Assembly: GCF_001905735.1 (NCBI RefSeq)
Contig: NZ_LISW01000004.1
Coordinates: 310,001-374,000, forward strand
Length of the DNA stretch: 64,000 nt
From: Streptomyces sp. CB01249
GTDB taxonomy: Bacteria > Actinomycetota > Actinomycetes > Streptomycetales > Streptomycetaceae
Reading direction: 5' to 3'
The notes under the pieces are model-generated. The model did not search any database. It was not told where the DNA came from and was given only the letters and a program-made list of their open reading frames with translations. The position numbers were made by a program, and so were the translations under genes. Positions 17,910 to 26,410 of this stretch are shown here, in pieces (within the stretch, counting starts at the first letter, position 1; each line of letters opens with the position of its first letter).

Positions 17910-18746
17910 GTGCCCGTGCCCCCTTCGCGCACACCCCTGCGCCTGCCGCACGTCGTCTGCTCCCTCGTCCTGCTCGTGCTGCTCGCCGGCTGCGGGGCGG
18001 GTGGCTTCGCCGGTACGGAGATGAGCGGGGCCGCCACGGATCAGGCGCCGGTCAAGGGCGTACCGGGGCCGCCCGGGGCCGCCGCGTCCGCCGGGGCGCC
18101 GCGGGGGTGGTCGTCCCTGCCGTCGCCCCCGGCGGCCTCGCCGCAGCCCACGGAGCTCCCCGGCCTCGGGCCGAAGACCCGGGCAGCGGTCCCGGCCACG
18201 GCCCGGCAGGCGTTCGTGGTGACCGGGGACTCGGTGGACTCCAACCGGTCGACCGCCGTCCTCTACACCCGGGACGGGCCCGCCGGGCCGGGCTGGCGGG
18301 CCACGCTGGGCCCCTGGCCCGCCCATAACGCCCTCAACGGCTGGACCGGCGAGCACTGGGAGGGCGATCTGCGCTCACCGATCGGGGTCTTCACGCTGAC
18401 CGCGGCGGGCGGCCGCCTCGTGCCCCCGGACACGGCCCTCCCGTACGACCTGAGCCCGGACTTCCGCGTGACGGGTGAGGGGTTCCACGGGGAGCCGCTG
18501 GAGGGCTCCTTCGACTACGTCGTCGCCATCGACTACAACCGCCTCCCCGGCACCTCCCCGCTCGACCACACCCGCCCTCTGGGCGAGGAGCGCGGCGGCG
18601 GGATCTGGGTGCACGTGGACCACGGGGGGCCGACCCAGGGCTGTGTCTCGGTCACCGAGGACCGGATGAAGGAACTCCTGGGCGCCCTCGACCCGGCCAT
18701 GAATCCCGTCATCGTGATGGGGGACGCGGAGTCGCTGGGCCGCTGA
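17910..18746 (+). CDS. L,D-transpeptidase (YkuD)-like lipoprotein
   Basis: 278 aa. The GTG at 17910 has GAGGAG ending 7 nt upstream and yields a lipoprotein signal peptide ending LLVLLAGC, with the lipobox cysteine at residue 28. A Pro/Ala-rich stalk (~35-100) precedes a C-terminal domain with the YkuD-like catalytic signature HVDHGGPTQGCVSV (His and Cys of the family). Expected role: an extracytoplasmic L,D-transpeptidase or related cell-wall enzyme anchored to the outer face of the membrane. The domain is at the short end, so a related L,D-carboxypeptidase-like activity is possible. Confidence 0.86.
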   Translation: MPVPPSRTPLRLPHVVCSLVLLVLLAGCGAGGFAGTEMSGAATDQAPVKGVPGPPGAAASAGAPRGWSSLPSPPAASPQPTELPGLGPKTRAAVPATARQAFVVTGDSVDSNRSTAVLYTRDGPAGPGWRATLGPWPAHNALNGWTGEHWEGDLRSPIGVFTLTAAGGRLVPPDTALPYDLSPDFRVTGEGFHGEPLEGSFDYVVAIDYNRLPGTSPLDHTRPLGEERGGGIWVHVDHGGPTQGCVSVTEDRMKELLGALDPAMNPVIVMGDAESLGR

Positions 18747-18845
18747 ACCACCCCGGCCGGAGAGCTTTGCGAAACCTCTCTTCCCGTATCAAGGACGCAT
18801 CCTGGGAGGGAGTGGACACGCATGCACGAGGCGAGGGACATCACG

Positions 18846-19499
18846 ATGCGGGTACTGGTCGCCGAGGACGAGGAAATCCTCGCGGAGCTGGTCGCCACCG
18901 GGCTGCGGCGGGCGGGCTTCGCCGTCGACACGGTGTACAGCGGTGATGCCGCCCAGGCGTACCTGGGGCTGCACGACTACGACGTGGTCGTCCTCGACCG
19001 CGATCTGCCCCGGGTGCACGGCGACGACGTGGCGCGCGGGCTCGTCGCCTCCGGCTCCCGGACCCGGATCCTGATGCTGACGGCCGCCGGGTCGATGGAG
19101 GACCGGGTCGCCGGGCTCGACCTGGGCGCCGATGACTACTTGGGCAAGCCGTTCGAGTTTCCCGAGTTGATTTCCCGCGTACGCGCCCTGCGGCGGCGCA
19201 GCGCCCGCCCCGTACCGCCGCAGCTGGAGCGGTACGGCATCCGGCTCGACGCCGTACGGCGGTCGGCGACGCGGGACGGGCGGGACCTGGATCTGTCGCC
19301 GAAGGAGTTCACCGTGCTCCAGCTGCTCCTGGAGGCGGACGGCGCGACGGTCAGCGCGGAGGAACTGCTGGAACGGGCCTGGGACGCCAACGCCGACCCC
19401 TTCACCGGGGCCGTCCGGGTCTGCATGAGCAAGCTGCGGAGCAAGCTCGGTGAACCGGCCGTGATCCGTACCGTCCAGGGCGTGGGGTACGCGCTGTGA
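18846..19499 (+). CDS. OmpR/PhoB-family response regulator
   Basis: 217 aa from the ATG at 18846; an in-frame ATG at 18822 with a more distant GGAGGG is possible. The receiver domain has D51 (VVLDRDLP) as phospho-acceptor, acidic residues near position 8 and the conserved Lys in LGKPFEF. The C-terminal winged helix (DLSPKEFTVLQLLLE, VRVCMSKLRSKLG, VQGVGYAL) marks the OmpR/PhoB class. Its stop overlaps the start of the kinase gene by 4 nt, so the two are translationally coupled and form a two-component system. The signal sensed is unknown. Confidence 0.94.
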   Translation: MRVLVAEDEEILAELVATGLRRAGFAVDTVYSGDAAQAYLGLHDYDVVVLDRDLPRVHGDDVARGLVASGSRTRILMLTAAGSMEDRVAGLDLGADDYLGKPFEFPELISRVRALRRRSARPVPPQLERYGIRLDAVRRSATRDGRDLDLSPKEFTVLQLLLEADGATVSAEELLERAWDANADPFTGAVRVCMSKLRSKLGEPAVIRTVQGVGYAL

Positions 19500-20692
19500 A
19501 GCGATGGGCCCGGCTGTCGCACGCCACGATCAGGACCCGCATCGCCCTCGTCTACGGCGGGGTCTTCCTGGTCCTCGGCACGGCCCTGCTGGCCACGGTG
19601 AACCTGGCCTCCCGCGCCGGTACGGACTCGCAGGCGCGGGCCATCGCGGACACCGCCGTCGTGGTCCAGCCCGGCTACGCGGTCAACGGGCCGCTCGTCA
19701 GCCACCGCAGACTCGGCCCGCCGACGGTCTACGACCTCACCGACCACGTCAGCGACGCGGCCGGCCACCAGCTGCTCATCTGGTCCACCGCCGCGCTGCT
19801 GGTGATGACGGCCTGCGCGGTGGGCGTCGGCTGGTGGACGGCGGGCCGGGTCCTGCGGCCCGTCCACGCCATGACCGCCAAGGCACGCAAGCTCTCCGCG
19901 CACACGCTCCACGAGCGGATCGCCTCCAGCGGGCCGGACGACGAGCTGAAGGAGCTGGGCGACACGCTCGACGCGCTGCTCGCCCGGCTGGAGCGGGCCT
20001 TCGACAGCCAGCGTCGGTTCATCGCCAACGCCTCGCACGAGCTGCGCACCCCGCTGGCCACCCAGCGCGCGGCGATCCAGGTCGGTCTGGACGATCCGAC
20101 GCCGGAGGACCTCGTCCGGACCCGGCAGACGCTCCTGGACAACAACCGGCGCAGCGAACGGCTCATCGACGGACTGCTCGTCCTGGCCCGCAGCGAGCGG
20201 GGGCTCGACAAGAGCGAGCGGGAACCGGTGGACCTGGCCCGGGTGGTGGCCGAGGAGGCGGCCCGGCACCCGGGCGTCCGGCTCGACACCCGGCCGTGCC
20301 CGGTGCGGGGGAACCGGCTGCTGCTGGCCCAGCTGGTGGCGAACCTGCTGGCCAACGCGGCGACGTACAACGTGCCCGGCGGAAGCGTCGACGTATCGGT
20401 GGTCCCGGCCGGTGCCGGGGTCCTGCTGGAGGTCCGCAACACCGGGCCGGTGGTGGACGCGGCGGACATCCCCGGCCTGTTCGAGCCGTTCCGGCGGGGC
20501 GAGGGCAAGGACCGGATGGGGCCGGGCTCGGGGCTCGGCCTGTCGATCGTGCGGTCCATCGCGCTGGCCCACGGCGGTACGGTCACGGCGGTGCCGGGCC
20601 CCGGGGGCGGGCTCGCCGTGACCGTACGCCTCCCGGCGTCTCAGGAACGCGTGGCCACCCATGCGGGGAGCGCGGCCAGCAACTCGCGGTAG
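19496..20692 (+). CDS. Sensor histidine kinase (HAMP, HisKA)
   Basis: 398 aa, GTG start overlapping the response-regulator stop. TM1 lies at ~13-36, a short extracytoplasmic loop of about 55 residues follows, then TM2 at ~95-115, HAMP (~116-170), HisKA with H181 in ANASHELRTPLA, and an ATPase domain with LLANLLANAATYN-type N box and GSGLGLSIVRSIA G2 box. The usual D of the G1 box is N (VRNTGP), a substitution seen in many Streptomyces kinases. The small loop suggests membrane-envelope sensing. The 3' end overlaps the convergent vWA gene by 52 bp. Confidence 0.93.
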   Translation: MKRWARLSHATIRTRIALVYGGVFLVLGTALLATVNLASRAGTDSQARAIADTAVVVQPGYAVNGPLVSHRRLGPPTVYDLTDHVSDAAGHQLLIWSTAALLVMTACAVGVGWWTAGRVLRPVHAMTAKARKLSAHTLHERIASSGPDDELKELGDTLDALLARLERAFDSQRRFIANASHELRTPLATQRAAIQVGLDDPTPEDLVRTRQTLLDNNRRSERLIDGLLVLARSERGLDKSEREPVDLARVVAEEAARHPGVRLDTRPCPVRGNRLLLAQLVANLLANAATYNVPGGSVDVSVVPAGAGVLLEVRNTGPVVDAADIPGLFEPFRRGEGKDRMGPGSGLGLSIVRSIALAHGGTVTAVPGPGGGLAVTVRLPASQERVATHAGSAASNSR

Positions 20693-22029
20693 AACGTGGC
20701 GTCCGGGACGTCGCGGGGCGCGGGGCCCGCGTGGAAGAAGCCGGTGTTCGGGGCGTCCAGCTTCCGCAGGAAGTCGAAGCCCTTGGCGTCCGTCTCGCCG
20801 AACGCGACGAACTGGAAGAACAGCGGCAGCCGGGCCGCCGCGTCGATCGCCTGGCGGGCGGCCTGCCGGACGTCCGGGGGCCCGTCCGTCTGGAAGACCA
20901 CCAGCGCGGGGCCGGTCGCCCCGGACTTCTCGTAGTGCGCGACGACCTCCTCGACGGCGCGGTGGTAGTTCGTCCGGCCGAGGCGGCCGAGGCCCGCGTT
21001 GAGCGCGTCGATCCGGCCCTCGTGGCCGTCCAGCTCGACCGTGCCGGTGCCGTCGATGTCGGTCGAGAAGAACACGACCTGCACGGTGGCGCTCTCGTCC
21101 AGGTGCGCGGCGAGGGCGAGCGTGCGGTCGCCCAGGTGCTGGGCGCTGCCGTCCTTGTAGAACGGGCGCATGGAGCCGGAGCGGTCCAGGACCAGGTAGA
21201 CGGTGGCGCGCAGCCCGGTCAGCCCGTGCGCCTTCAGCCCGGCCTGCGCCGCCTTGTACGCCCCCGCCAGCTCGGGCGCCCGCGCCTTGACCTTGGCGAG
21301 GGTGAGCGCGGGCTTGCCGGGGGCGGCCGGGGCCGCCGGGGCCGCCTCGGGCTCGGGCTCCGGGTCCATGTCGATGATGATCGGCGCGGGGGCCTCGGCG
21401 ACCGGCTCGGCGACCGGTTCGGCGGCGGCCTTCGGCTCGGGCGCAGCGACGGGCGCGGGCTCGGCCACGGGCTCCGGCTGCGGGGTCTCGCTCGCGACGA
21501 CCGGCTCGGGCTCGGGGGTCTCCGAGGCCACGACGGGCTCGGGCTCCGCGATGGCCTCGGCGACCGCCTTCGGTGCCTCGGCCTCCGGCGCCTCCGGCTC
21601 CGCCACGGGGGCGGCGCTCTCCGCGACCGGCTCCGGCTCGGCGACGGGCGCGGGGGCCTCGGCCACGGCGACCGGCTCGGGCGCCTCGGGCTCCGTGACC
21701 GGGTCAGGGGTCTCCGGCTCGGCGGCCGTCACCGGGGCCTCGGCTTCGGGCGCCTCCGGCGCCACCGCGTCCGGGCCCTTGCCCTGGGCCGGCACCGTGG
21801 GCGTGGCCGGGTTGTCGAAGGCCGCGGCCACCAGGTCCGACGCCTTGGCGTCCTCGTCCTCCTCGGACGACGCGGGGGCAGGCACCGAGATCGTGACGGG
21901 TGCCTCGTCCGGCTCCGAGGCCGTGGCGCTCGCGTGCTCGCCCTGGGGCGGGACCGTGGCCGTCGTCGGGTCGTCCTGGTCCGTGCGGTCACGGCCGAAC
22001 ACCTTGCGCAGCAAGCTCCGAATGCCCAT
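20641..22029 (-). CDS. vWA (TerF/TerY-like) domain protein with acidic Pro/Glu/Ala region
   Basis: 462 aa. A basic amphipathic N-terminus (MGIRSLLRKVFGRDR) is followed by ~200 residues of low-complexity Pro/Ala/Glu/Val sequence with repeated EPEP, VAEP and PVVASETP units. A vWA domain of the TerF type occupies ~240-460. The MIDAS motif DRSGSM is intact near residue 282, with the downstream T and D positions in TDGPPDV. Related domains occur in the tellurite-resistance/stress network as metal-dependent adhesion modules. No ter genes adjoin. The acidic region makes it an unusually acidic protein. Confidence 0.88.
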   Translation of the reverse strand: MGIRSLLRKVFGRDRTDQDDPTTATVPPQGEHASATASEPDEAPVTISVPAPASSEEDEDAKASDLVAAAFDNPATPTVPAQGKGPDAVAPEAPEAEAPVTAAEPETPDPVTEPEAPEPVAVAEAPAPVAEPEPVAESAAPVAEPEAPEAEAPKAVAEAIAEPEPVVASETPEPEPVVASETPQPEPVAEPAPVAAPEPKAAAEPVAEPVAEAPAPIIIDMDPEPEPEAAPAAPAAPGKPALTLAKVKARAPELAGAYKAAQAGLKAHGLTGLRATVYLVLDRSGSMRPFYKDGSAQHLGDRTLALAAHLDESATVQVVFFSTDIDGTGTVELDGHEGRIDALNAGLGRLGRTNYHRAVEEVVAHYEKSGATGPALVVFQTDGPPDVRQAARQAIDAAARLPLFFQFVAFGETDAKGFDFLRKLDAPNTGFFHAGPAPRDVPDATFYRELLAALPAWVATRS

Positions 22030-22295
22030 GGGCGAGCCTTTCGCGTGAGTTGGGTGCGATGAATGTCCGTACTGCGGGAATTGATCCCTGGCCAGGGCGG
22101 ATACGTAAGGTTAGCGGCCGGATAAGGCCGTTCGACGGCACGGCCCGCATGTGGGACAACCGAGAGCGAACCGAGCCCGGACCGAGTCCTGAGGCCCTGT
22201 AAGGGCGTTCACCGCGCCCCCATGTCACCTGCACCGCACAGGCGTCGAGTTGACGCGGCAACGTGCCGCCCGGCTCACCGCTTACAGTCGGACGC

Positions 22296-22703
22296 ATGGT
22301 TTCGGGTGAGGCTCCGCAGACGGAGGGCAGCGTCCGGGTCGATGTCTGGATCTGGTCGGTCCGGCTCACGAAGACCCGGGCGCAGGCCGCTGCCGCCTGC
22401 CGCGCGGGTCATGTGAAGGTCGCGGGCGAACGGGCCAAGCCCGCACAGCCGGTGCGCGTCGGTGACGAGGTGCGGCTCCGGCACGCGGGCCGGGACCGGG
22501 TCGTCGTCGTGTCGAAGCTGGTGAAGAAGCGGGTGGGCCCGCCCGTGGCCGTGGAGTGCTTCATCGACAACAGCCCGCCCCCGCCGCCGCGCGAGGCCGC
22601 GATCGAGGTCCCGGTACGCGACCGGGGCGCGGGAAGGCCGACGAAGCGGGACCGCCGCGAGATGGACCGGCTGCGCGGAATGGGCCCCGGCCCGACGGAT
22701 TAG
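22296..22703 (+). CDS. S4-domain RNA-binding protein (Hsp15-like)
   Basis: 135 aa. An S4 domain occupies residues ~14-75 (VRVDVWIWSVRLTKTRAQAA, GHVKVAGERAKPAQPVRVGD), followed by a basic tail rich in Arg and a proline run. Hsp15/HslR relatives bind stalled 50S subunits carrying nascent chains and help recycle them; that role is transferred by similarity. ATG at 22296. A TACAGT sequence lies about ten bases upstream, hinting at a leaderless start, but no good -35 was found. Confidence 0.85.
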   Translation: MVSGEAPQTEGSVRVDVWIWSVRLTKTRAQAAAACRAGHVKVAGERAKPAQPVRVGDEVRLRHAGRDRVVVVSKLVKKRVGPPVAVECFIDNSPPPPPREAAIEVPVRDRGAGRPTKRDRREMDRLRGMGPGPTD

Positions 22704-22718
22704 CGCCGGAGCCCCGCC

Positions 22719-23684
22719 TCAGTGGTGACCGGGCGCGTGCACCACGATCACCGTCTTGCCGCGCGCCCCGCCCGCCCGGTTGCGCGCCAGGGCCGACGGC
22801 GCGTCCTCCAGCGGCAGTTCGGCGTCGACGGGCACGCGCAGGATGCCGTCCGCCGCGCCCGCCGCCAGCACGTCGAGCAGGACCGGATTCGGGTCGAGGC
22901 GGAAGTCGACGGCCCTGACGCCCTCGGGCAGCCGGGACCCGGCGGCGGCGCCCCGGGCCGAGAGCGCGATGCCGCCGGGCCGGACCGCCGCCGCGTGCGC
23001 CGCGAACGCGTCCGGGGCCGCCGACGCCAGGTCGGCCAGCGCGTCGATGCCGTCCGGGCAGGCCCTGCGCAGCGCCTCGGCGCGCGGGCCGTCCGTCAGG
23101 TCCACCGAGGCGGCCGCGCCCAACGACCCCATCCTGGAACGCTCGTCACCGCGCACCGCCGCGATCACCCGGACGTCCCGCGCCCGGGCGAGCTGGGTCA
23201 GACAGCAGCCGACGCCGCCCGCAGCCCCGACGACCAGCAGGGTTTCGTGGCCGCGCAGCGCGACCGCCTCCAGGATCTGGGCGGCGGCCATCCCGGCGGA
23301 CGGGAGCGCGGCGGCGGCCCGGGCGTCGAGGCCGCGCGGGACGAGGGCGATGGCGGAGTCCTGATCGACGCACAGGTAGTCCCCGTACGAGCCGCACGCC
23401 TCCGCGACGGCCGCCCGCCCGAAGACCGGGTCGCCCACCCGGAAGCGGTTCCCGCCGCCGCCGATCATGTCGACGCGGCCCGCGTAGTCGACGCCGACGA
23501 CGAACGGGAAGGACCGGGGCGCCGGGGCGAGTTCACCGGCGGAACCGTCCGCGACCTGCCAGTCCAGCGGGTTCAGCGAGGCGTATTCGACGCGCACCCG
23601 GACCTCGCCGGGCCGGGGCTCCGGCTTGGGCAGCTCGACCAGCACCGGGTCGGCCCGCAGCGCGCTGACGGCGATGGCTCGCAT
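22719..23684 (-). CDS. NAD(P)H-dependent oxidoreductase of the zinc-free MDR/quinone reductase family
   Basis: 321 aa. A GroES-like N-terminal domain (EVRVRVEYASLNPLDWQV, FPFVVGVDYAGRV) is followed by a Rossmann domain with a VVGAAGGVG-type nucleotide motif. No structural or catalytic zinc cysteines are seen, which places it with quinone oxidoreductase/zeta-crystallin-like enzymes that reduce quinones or enones with NADPH. Cytoplasmic, apparently monocistronic, convergent with the S4 gene. The substrate is unknown. Confidence 0.88.
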   Translation of the reverse strand: MRAIAVSALRADPVLVELPKPEPRPGEVRVRVEYASLNPLDWQVADGSAGELAPAPRSFPFVVGVDYAGRVDMIGGGGNRFRVGDPVFGRAAVAEACGSYGDYLCVDQDSAIALVPRGLDARAAAALPSAGMAAAQILEAVALRGHETLLVVGAAGGVGCCLTQLARARDVRVIAAVRGDERSRMGSLGAAASVDLTDGPRAEALRRACPDGIDALADLASAAPDAFAAHAAAVRPGGIALSARGAAAGSRLPEGVRAVDFRLDPNPVLLDVLAAGAADGILRVPVDAELPLEDAPSALARNRAGGARGKTVIVVHAPGHH

Positions 23685-23727
23685 CCGTACACCTCCCAGT
23701 CGGGCCGCTCCGGCGGGAGCGGCCGGG

Positions 23728-24618
23728 TCAATCCGCCGGTGCCGGCAGCACCCGCTGGGCCCAGATCCGGGCCGCCATCGCGCACACCGCGACGGCCAGG
23801 CCCAGGCCGAAGACGACCCACACCGTGGTGCGCAGCGACGAGGTCAGCGCGTCGTAGACGGCCGCGGCGGCGCCGGTGTCGCTGTCCGGGACCTCGTCGA
23901 GGACCCGGTCGCGGGCCAGCGCCAGCAGCCCGCGCAGCACCAGCGCGCCGAGCGCGAAGCCCGCGCCCGCCACGGCGGTGCCGGCCAGCGCGGCCATGGC
24001 CCGGGCCCGGCGGCCGGGCCCGCCGCGCGTCCAGGCGAGCACGAGGGCGAGCAGCGCGAAGACGACCGTGCCGACGGCCGGCCACACGCTCGCGTTCCGC
24101 AGCCACCGGAAGCTCTGCCGCAGCTGGTCCGCGCGGTCGGCGGAGACCAACTGGATGTCGGTGTGCTGGACGGGGATCTGATCGGCGAACGGCACCCCGT
24201 TGTCGATCAGGTTCTGCCTCACCTGCTCCGTGACGGGCGCCAGGTCGATCGTGACGCTCTCGCCGCTCTGCCCGTCCAGCGCGGCGGTGACCGTCTCGTG
24301 CGCGGTGCGGTTGGCGGCGGTCCAGGCGTCCTGGAAGGCCTCCGTGGTGGTGAAGGACTGCACGGCCTGGTGCAGGAACTCGCGCACGGTGCTCTGGAGC
24401 GGGCCGACGTCGATCTGCTTCATCGCGCCGTCGGTGATCAGGTCCGCGACGGTGCTCTGGACCGCGGGGTCGTCGGCGAGCGGGGCGACGGCGGCCACGT
24501 AACGGTCCGTGTCGTCGATCTCCAGGTCGACCCAGGCGGACAGCGCGCTCAGCGGCACCAGGACGGCCAGCAGCACCAGCAGTACCGCCGACAGGGCCAC
24601 CGAGAAATACGTCCGCAC
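23728..24618 (-). CDS. Streptomyces membrane protein of unknown function (4 TM)
   Basis: 296 aa from a GTG at 24618. One N-terminal membrane helix (ALSAVLLVLLAVLVPLSALS) precedes ~150 mostly polar residues predicted outside. Three further hydrophobic helices follow (~200-295: VWPAVGTVVFALLALVLAW, AALAGTAVAGAGFALGALVL, TTVWVVFGLGLAVAVCAMAA). No known domain was recognised. The start is uncertain: GGAGG lies only one base before the GTG, while the nearest upstream ATG (24741) would overlap the divergent gene. It shares a 121-nt region with that gene. Confidence 0.75.
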   Translation of the reverse strand: MRTYFSVALSAVLLVLLAVLVPLSALSAWVDLEIDDTDRYVAAVAPLADDPAVQSTVADLITDGAMKQIDVGPLQSTVREFLHQAVQSFTTTEAFQDAWTAANRTAHETVTAALDGQSGESVTIDLAPVTEQVRQNLIDNGVPFADQIPVQHTDIQLVSADRADQLRQSFRWLRNASVWPAVGTVVFALLALVLAWTRGGPGRRARAMAALAGTAVAGAGFALGALVLRGLLALARDRVLDEVPDSDTGAAAAVYDALTSSLRTTVWVVFGLGLAVAVCAMAARIWAQRVLPAPAD

Positions 24619-24739
24619 CCCTCCAGGGAATCCCGGATGGCGCCGGGGCGCCCCGGGCCATGGGCCATCCGAGTTGCCGGGCGGCCCGACCAGGTGTGCT
24701 CTGGAGGGAAAGCGGGGGCGACGGAAGGAGCTGTCTGCC

Positions 24740-25138
24740 ATGGCCGCACAAGCTTCGGTGCCGGCACGCGGGAGGCACGCGATGCCCACCCGGCACCGCC
24801 CGGTCCTGAGCTGGGCGATCCCGGTCACGCTGGGCGTGATCATGGGCTGCTACGCGACCGCCATCGTCCGCGGCGGCGGGGTCCTCACGGGCACCCGGCT
24901 GGCCCTCGGGCTCGTCTCCGGCGCCGCGCTCGCGGTGCTCTGCTTCGGGCTCGGCCGCATCCAGAACCGGCTGCCGCGCGAGCTGCGGGCCGCCGCGTAC
25001 GGGGTGCTGACCGGCGGTTCGATCGGCTTCCTCTACAGCCTGTCCGGCGCGAGCATCCTGTCCGCCTCGGTGCTCGGACTGATCCTCGGGGCCGGCGGAC
25101 TGCTCGCCTCGTACTACTACTTCTACACGCGGGAGTGA
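24740..25138 (+). CDS. Small four-TM membrane protein, unknown function
   Basis: 132 aa. A short basic N-terminus is followed by four hydrophobic helices: VLSWAIPVTLGVIMGCYATA, ALGLVSGAALAVLCFGLG, AYGVLTGGSIGFLYSLS and SVLGLILGAGGLLASYYYFY. GGAAGGAG at 24723-24730 is well placed for the ATG at 24740; an in-frame ATG 14 codons in is the alternative. Divergent from the 4-TM gene on the other strand and upstream of the MerR-type promoter. No family assignment. Confidence 0.78.
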   Translation: MAAQASVPARGRHAMPTRHRPVLSWAIPVTLGVIMGCYATAIVRGGGVLTGTRLALGLVSGAALAVLCFGLGRIQNRLPRELRAAAYGVLTGGSIGFLYSLSGASILSASVLGLILGAGGLLASYYYFYTRE

Positions 25139-25163
25139 CGACCGCGGCCACCCGCACGTCAGC

Positions 25164-25200
25164 GATCCTTGACCTTCTCCCCGGGGGAAGGCCAAGGATC
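25164..25200 (+). promoter_or_regulatory. MerR-type promoter and operator (19-bp spacer)
   Basis: TTGACC (25169-25174) and AAGGAT (25194-25199) are separated by 19 bp, the over-long spacing characteristic of MerR-activated promoters. The spacer is filled by a near-perfect dyad CCTTCTCCCCGGGGGAAGG (25173-25191), and GATCCTTG/CAAGGATC extends the symmetry to 25164-25200. It lies 46 nt upstream of the MerR-PP2C gene, so autoregulation is the simplest reading. Confidence 0.75.
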
Positions 25201-25245
25201 GAGTGTGCCGGGGCGGGGAGTCCGCCCGGTATGAGGAGGCGTGCG

Positions 25246-26352
25246 GTGACGGAGTACGGGCAGGGGCGGGGCCCCGGCGCGGAGCTGGTGACGATCGGGG
25301 CGTTCGCCCGGCTGTCCCGGCTCTCCGCGAAGGCGCTGCGCCGCTACGACGAGCTCGGTCTGCTCCCGCCGGCCCTGGTCGACCCGGTGAACGGCTACCG
25401 GTATTACGACCCCGCGCAGGTGCGGGCGGCCCGGCTGGTCGCCTGGCTGCGCCGGATCGGGATGCCGCTCGCCCGGATCAGGGAGGTGATCGCGCTGGAC
25501 TCCGGCGCGGCCGCCGCGGCGATCCGGGCGTACTGGGCGCGCGTCGAGGCGGAGACGGCGGCCCGCCGTGACCTCGCGGCCTTCCTCATCGACCAGCTGT
25601 CGACGGAGGACGTCATGACATCGGTGGGCACGCTCGGAATCCGCTACGCGGCCCGCACCGCCACGGGTGCGGTGCGCGAGACCAACCAGGACGCGGTCTA
25701 CGCCGGGGCCCGGCTGCTGGCGGTCGCCGACGGGTTCGGCGCGGGCGGGGCGGGGGCCAGCACGGCCGCGATCGAGGCCCTGAAGCCGGTCGTGCCGGGC
25801 GCGGTGCCGGCGGGCGAGCTGCTGAACGTCCTGCACGACGCGGCGGAGCGGGCGGCGCTCGCGGTGCGGGACGCGGTGGCGGGGGGCGCGGCGCCGGAGG
25901 AGTCCGGCACGACGCTGACGGCGATGATGTGGACGGGGTCGCGGCTGGGCCTCGTGCACATCGGGGACTCGCGGGCCTATCTGCTGCGCGGGGGCGAGCT
26001 GTTCCGGATCACGCATGACCACAGCCTGGTCCAGTCGATGATCGACGACGGTTCGCTGACGGAGGAGGAGGCGTTCTCGCACCCGCAGCGCGCCATGCTC
26101 CTCAAGGTGCTGTCCGGGGACGGTCCGTACGGCTCCGGGCCCGATGTGGACGTCCGGGACGCGCTGCCCGGCGACCGCTATCTCCTCTGCTCGGACGGGC
26201 TCTCGGCGGTCGTGGACGGCGGGGAGCTGGCGCGGGTGCTGGCGGGGGCGGACGGGCCGTCCACCGCCGTGGGCGGGCTGATCGAGCTCGCGGAGGCGGC
26301 CGGCGCACCGGACAACGTGGCGTGTGCGGTGGCGGACGTCGTGGAGCTGTGA
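25246..26352 (+). CDS. MerR HTH domain fused to PP2C phosphatase
   Basis: 368 aa. The GTG at 25246 has GAGGAGG (25233-25239) six bases upstream; an in-frame ATG at 25231 is less well placed. Residues ~12-80 are a MerR winged helix (LVTIGAFARLSRLSAKALRR, YDELGLLPPALVDPVNGYRY), with a dimerisation helix to ~115. The effector-binding domain usual in MerR proteins is replaced by a full PP2C domain (~130-368) with RETNQDAV, VADGFGAGG, GTTLTAM, HIGDSRAYLLRGG, LCSDGLS and PDNVACAV. All expected metal aspartates are present, so it should be an active Ser/Thr phosphatase coupled to DNA binding. A MerR-type promoter lies just upstream. Confidence 0.9.
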   Translation: MTEYGQGRGPGAELVTIGAFARLSRLSAKALRRYDELGLLPPALVDPVNGYRYYDPAQVRAARLVAWLRRIGMPLARIREVIALDSGAAAAAIRAYWARVEAETAARRDLAAFLIDQLSTEDVMTSVGTLGIRYAARTATGAVRETNQDAVYAGARLLAVADGFGAGGAGASTAAIEALKPVVPGAVPAGELLNVLHDAAERAALAVRDAVAGGAAPEESGTTLTAMMWTGSRLGLVHIGDSRAYLLRGGELFRITHDHSLVQSMIDDGSLTEEEAFSHPQRAMLLKVLSGDGPYGSGPDVDVRDALPGDRYLLCSDGLSAVVDGGELARVLAGADGPSTAVGGLIELAEAAGAPDNVACAVADVVEL

Positions 26353-26359
26353 GTACGCG

Positions 26360-26395
26360 GGAGGGCCCCGCACCACGCGTGGTGCGGGGCCCTCC
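26360..26395. terminator. Bidirectional terminator between MerR-PP2C and the stress-protein gene
   Basis: A perfect 36-nt palindrome built on GGAGGGCCCCGCACCACG, followed by TTT on the plus strand; outer GTACGC/GCGTAC bases can extend it. It serves two convergent genes. Confidence 0.85.
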
Positions 26396-26410
26396 TTTGC
26401 GTACGGCGGA

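Noticed and set aside
21361..21780. Direct DNA repeats in the vWA gene as a mobile or CRISPR-like array
   Set aside because: They are in-frame low-complexity Pro/Glu/Ala codon repeats with no constant spacing, so coding repeats.
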